A stretch of 12,948 nt of DNA from VBCK01 sp036270655. Its GTDB lineage: Bacteria > Pseudomonadota > Gammaproteobacteria > Burkholderiales > Burkholderiaceae_F. Positions 12,747 to 12,948 of this stretch are shown piece by piece; position 1 is the stretch's first letter; every line of letters starts with the position of its first letter. The notes under the pieces are model-generated. The model saw only the letters and a program-made list of their open reading frames with translations. It was not told the DNA's origin and made no database searches. The translations under genes were made by a program, and so were the position numbers. Where the stretch lies: positions 1 through 12,948 of the forward strand of contig DATBCD010000008.1 in assembly GCA_036270655.1 (NCBI GenBank), read 5' to 3'.

Positions 12747-12948
12747 CTATTCCAGAATCTTGGCGACGACGCCGGCGCCAACGGTCTTGCCGCCTTCGCG
12801 CACCGCGAAGCGCAGCCCCTGGTCCATCGCGATCGGCTGGATCAGCGTCACCACCATCTTGATGTTGTCCCCCGGCATCACCATCTCGGTGCCGTCGGGC
12901 AGCTGCACCGACCCCGTCACATCCGTCGTCCGAAAATAAAACTGCGGC
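12747..12948 (-). CDS. tuf: Elongation factor Tu, C-terminal part
   Basis: The last 66 residues of EF-Tu (the 5' part lies beyond the window): FYFRTTDVTGSVQLPDG, 'MVMPGDNIKMVVTLIQPIAMDQGLRFAVREGGKTVGAGVVAKILE' in pieces, all from domain III. EF-Tu with GTP carries aminoacyl-tRNA to the ribosome. A tuf copy directly upstream of rpsJ is standard where the str and S10 operons are joined. The stop TAG provides part of the rpsJ ribosome binding site. The start is outside the window, so completeness cannot be judged. Confidence 0.98.
   Translation of the reverse strand, partial: PQFYFRTTDVTGSVQLPDGTEMVMPGDNIKMVVTLIQPIAMDQGLRFAVREGGKTVGAGVVAKILE

Noticed and set aside
1..12948. CRISPR array, toxin-antitoxin pair, defence genes or rRNA/tRNA genes
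   Set aside because: None seen: no regularly spaced direct repeats beyond the HAF and L5 coding repeats, and no genes other than ribosomal, secY, tuf, infA and HAF.

Overview
The window is almost entirely one block of ribosomal protein genes read from the minus strand, equivalent to the end of str plus the whole S10 and most of the spc operon. In transcription order (high to low coordinates) it holds the 3' end of tuf, then rpsJ, an unrelated secreted-protein gene, rplC-rplD-rplW-rplB-rpsS-rplV-rpsC-rplP-rpmC-rpsQ, a gap with a probable promoter, rplN-rplX-rplE-rpsN-rpsH-rplF-rplR-rpsE-rpmD-rplO-secY, and the first five codons of infA. I see no convincing gene on the plus strand.

The DNA is GC-rich. 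The gene order, an EF-Tu gene abutting rpsJ, the zinc-free type of S14, the 'MSMSDPIA' start of S8 and the 'METMASIRGARLS' start of L22 all point to a betaproteobacterium, most likely of the order Burkholderiales. Genus cannot be told from the sequence.

The ribosomal genes are packed with gaps of 3-64 nt, two 4-nt ATGA overlaps (rplD/rplW and rpmC/rpsQ), and Shine-Dalgarno sequences that often include the upstream stop codon. These are normal signs of translational coupling. Three places depart from this packing: rpsJ-rplC (1291 bp), rpsQ-rplN (150 bp) and rpmD-rplO (115 bp).

The clearest accessory feature is the rpsJ-rplC interval. It carries a 278-residue exported protein made of five HAF-type repeats, colinear with the operon. 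A palindromic, REP-like element sits directly behind the stop codon of rpsJ, and a diverged relative sits directly behind the stop codon of the HAF gene. Between the second element and rplC lies a plausible sigma70 promoter that could re-supply transcription to the rest of the operon. Smaller oddities are a roughly 72-residue K/Q/G-rich N-terminal extension on L5 containing a DNA-level tandem repeat, a roughly 110-residue low-complexity C-terminal tail on S3, a short N-terminal extension on S17 and L3, and an Asp-to-Tyr change in a conserved N-terminal motif of S8.

I did not find a multi-gene novel system. The candidate for something undescribed is the combination of HAF gene, paired palindromes and promoter inside the S10 operon.
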